The notes under the pieces were generated by a model, which searched no databases, was not told the origin of the DNA, and saw only the letters and a program-made list of their open reading frames with translations. Below are positions 63,855-64,000 of a stretch of DNA of 64,000 nt, one piece after another. The stretch spans positions 975,892,221 to 975,956,220 of the forward strand of contig CM048744.1 of NCBI GenBank assembly GCA_026315105.1, read 5' to 3'. The stretch comes from Locusta migratoria (taxonomy: Eukaryota > Arthropoda > Insecta > Orthoptera > Acrididae). The number at the start of each line of letters is the position of its first letter. The first letter of the stretch is position 1. The position numbers were made by a program, and so were the translations under genes.

Positions 63855-64000
63855 AGCGGCGTGGTCTGCGCATGCAGGTGGAGGGAGAGGTTCCCCCACC
63901 TAGCTGCTTCATGCGCTTGCTGCTTGAGCCGGTAACGAAATCACGCAAACCAAAAGAAACAGTTTGTGGATAATTTCTCCCGTTTAAGTTTAGAGTTATC

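Overview
This is a repeat-dominated stretch of a eukaryotic, almost certainly insect, nuclear genome. Its tRNA-headed SINEs, CR1-like and Jockey LINEs, mariner/Tc1 relics, Helitrons and Penelope-like elements, with no dense host genes, suggest a large polyneopteran genome such as a locust or grasshopper. The species call is inference. I found no convincing host exon, no canonical tRNA or rRNA gene and no prokaryotic feature. Nearly everything recognisable is mobile DNA or its derivatives.

Layout. 1-5 kb: SINEs and a mariner element (2540-4582) that has received three later insertions. 5-12 kb: a truncated LINE, a 1.05-kb Helitron, a 1.4-kb inverted-repeat element, then two Helitrons joined head to tail at 10894/10895. 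12-17 kb: SINEs (one inside another), a transposase relic and a CR1-like LINE tail. 17.8-19.9 kb: a foldback element whose arms carry hammerhead-ribozyme-like motifs and whose right arm is split by a LINE. 20.8-24.4 kb: several decayed CR1-like LINE copies. 24.4-26.7 kb: a Tc1-like relic and a hAT-like element containing a long-inverted-repeat mariner derivative. 27.8-30.8 kb: a nine-unit, 338-bp tandem array. 31.5-32.3 kb: inverted and tandem copies of a tRNA-bearing repeat. 33-37.5 kb: more LINE fragments. 39.8-40.8 kb: a Ty3/gypsy integrase relic. 41.5-43 kb: a Helitron and a Tc1-like relic. 43.9-48.9 kb: an old repeat broken by a hairpin element and a SINE, followed by a Penelope-like element (GIY-YIG domain plus RT C-terminus) with inverted terminal repeats, which encloses a Jockey LINE with a 596-codon open frame. 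49-64 kb: a core SINE, a hAT MITE with a perfect 8-bp target duplication, a mariner relic, a CR1-like LINE split by a SINE, tandem repeats and a Tc1-like relic.

The repeats work as layers. LINE-type enzymes presumably supplied the 11-17 bp target duplications seen around the SINEs, and DNA transposon relics served as landing sites. The SINE families share 3' tail sequence, which is expected when they borrow one LINE machinery. The most interesting signals are the hammerhead-like motifs in inverted-repeat elements, the Penelope/Jockey composite, the mariner derivative made by inverting its own 3' end, the Helitron tandem junction, and the satellite array with a longer, possibly ancestral edge unit. 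All family calls come from reading motifs by eye. No search was run.
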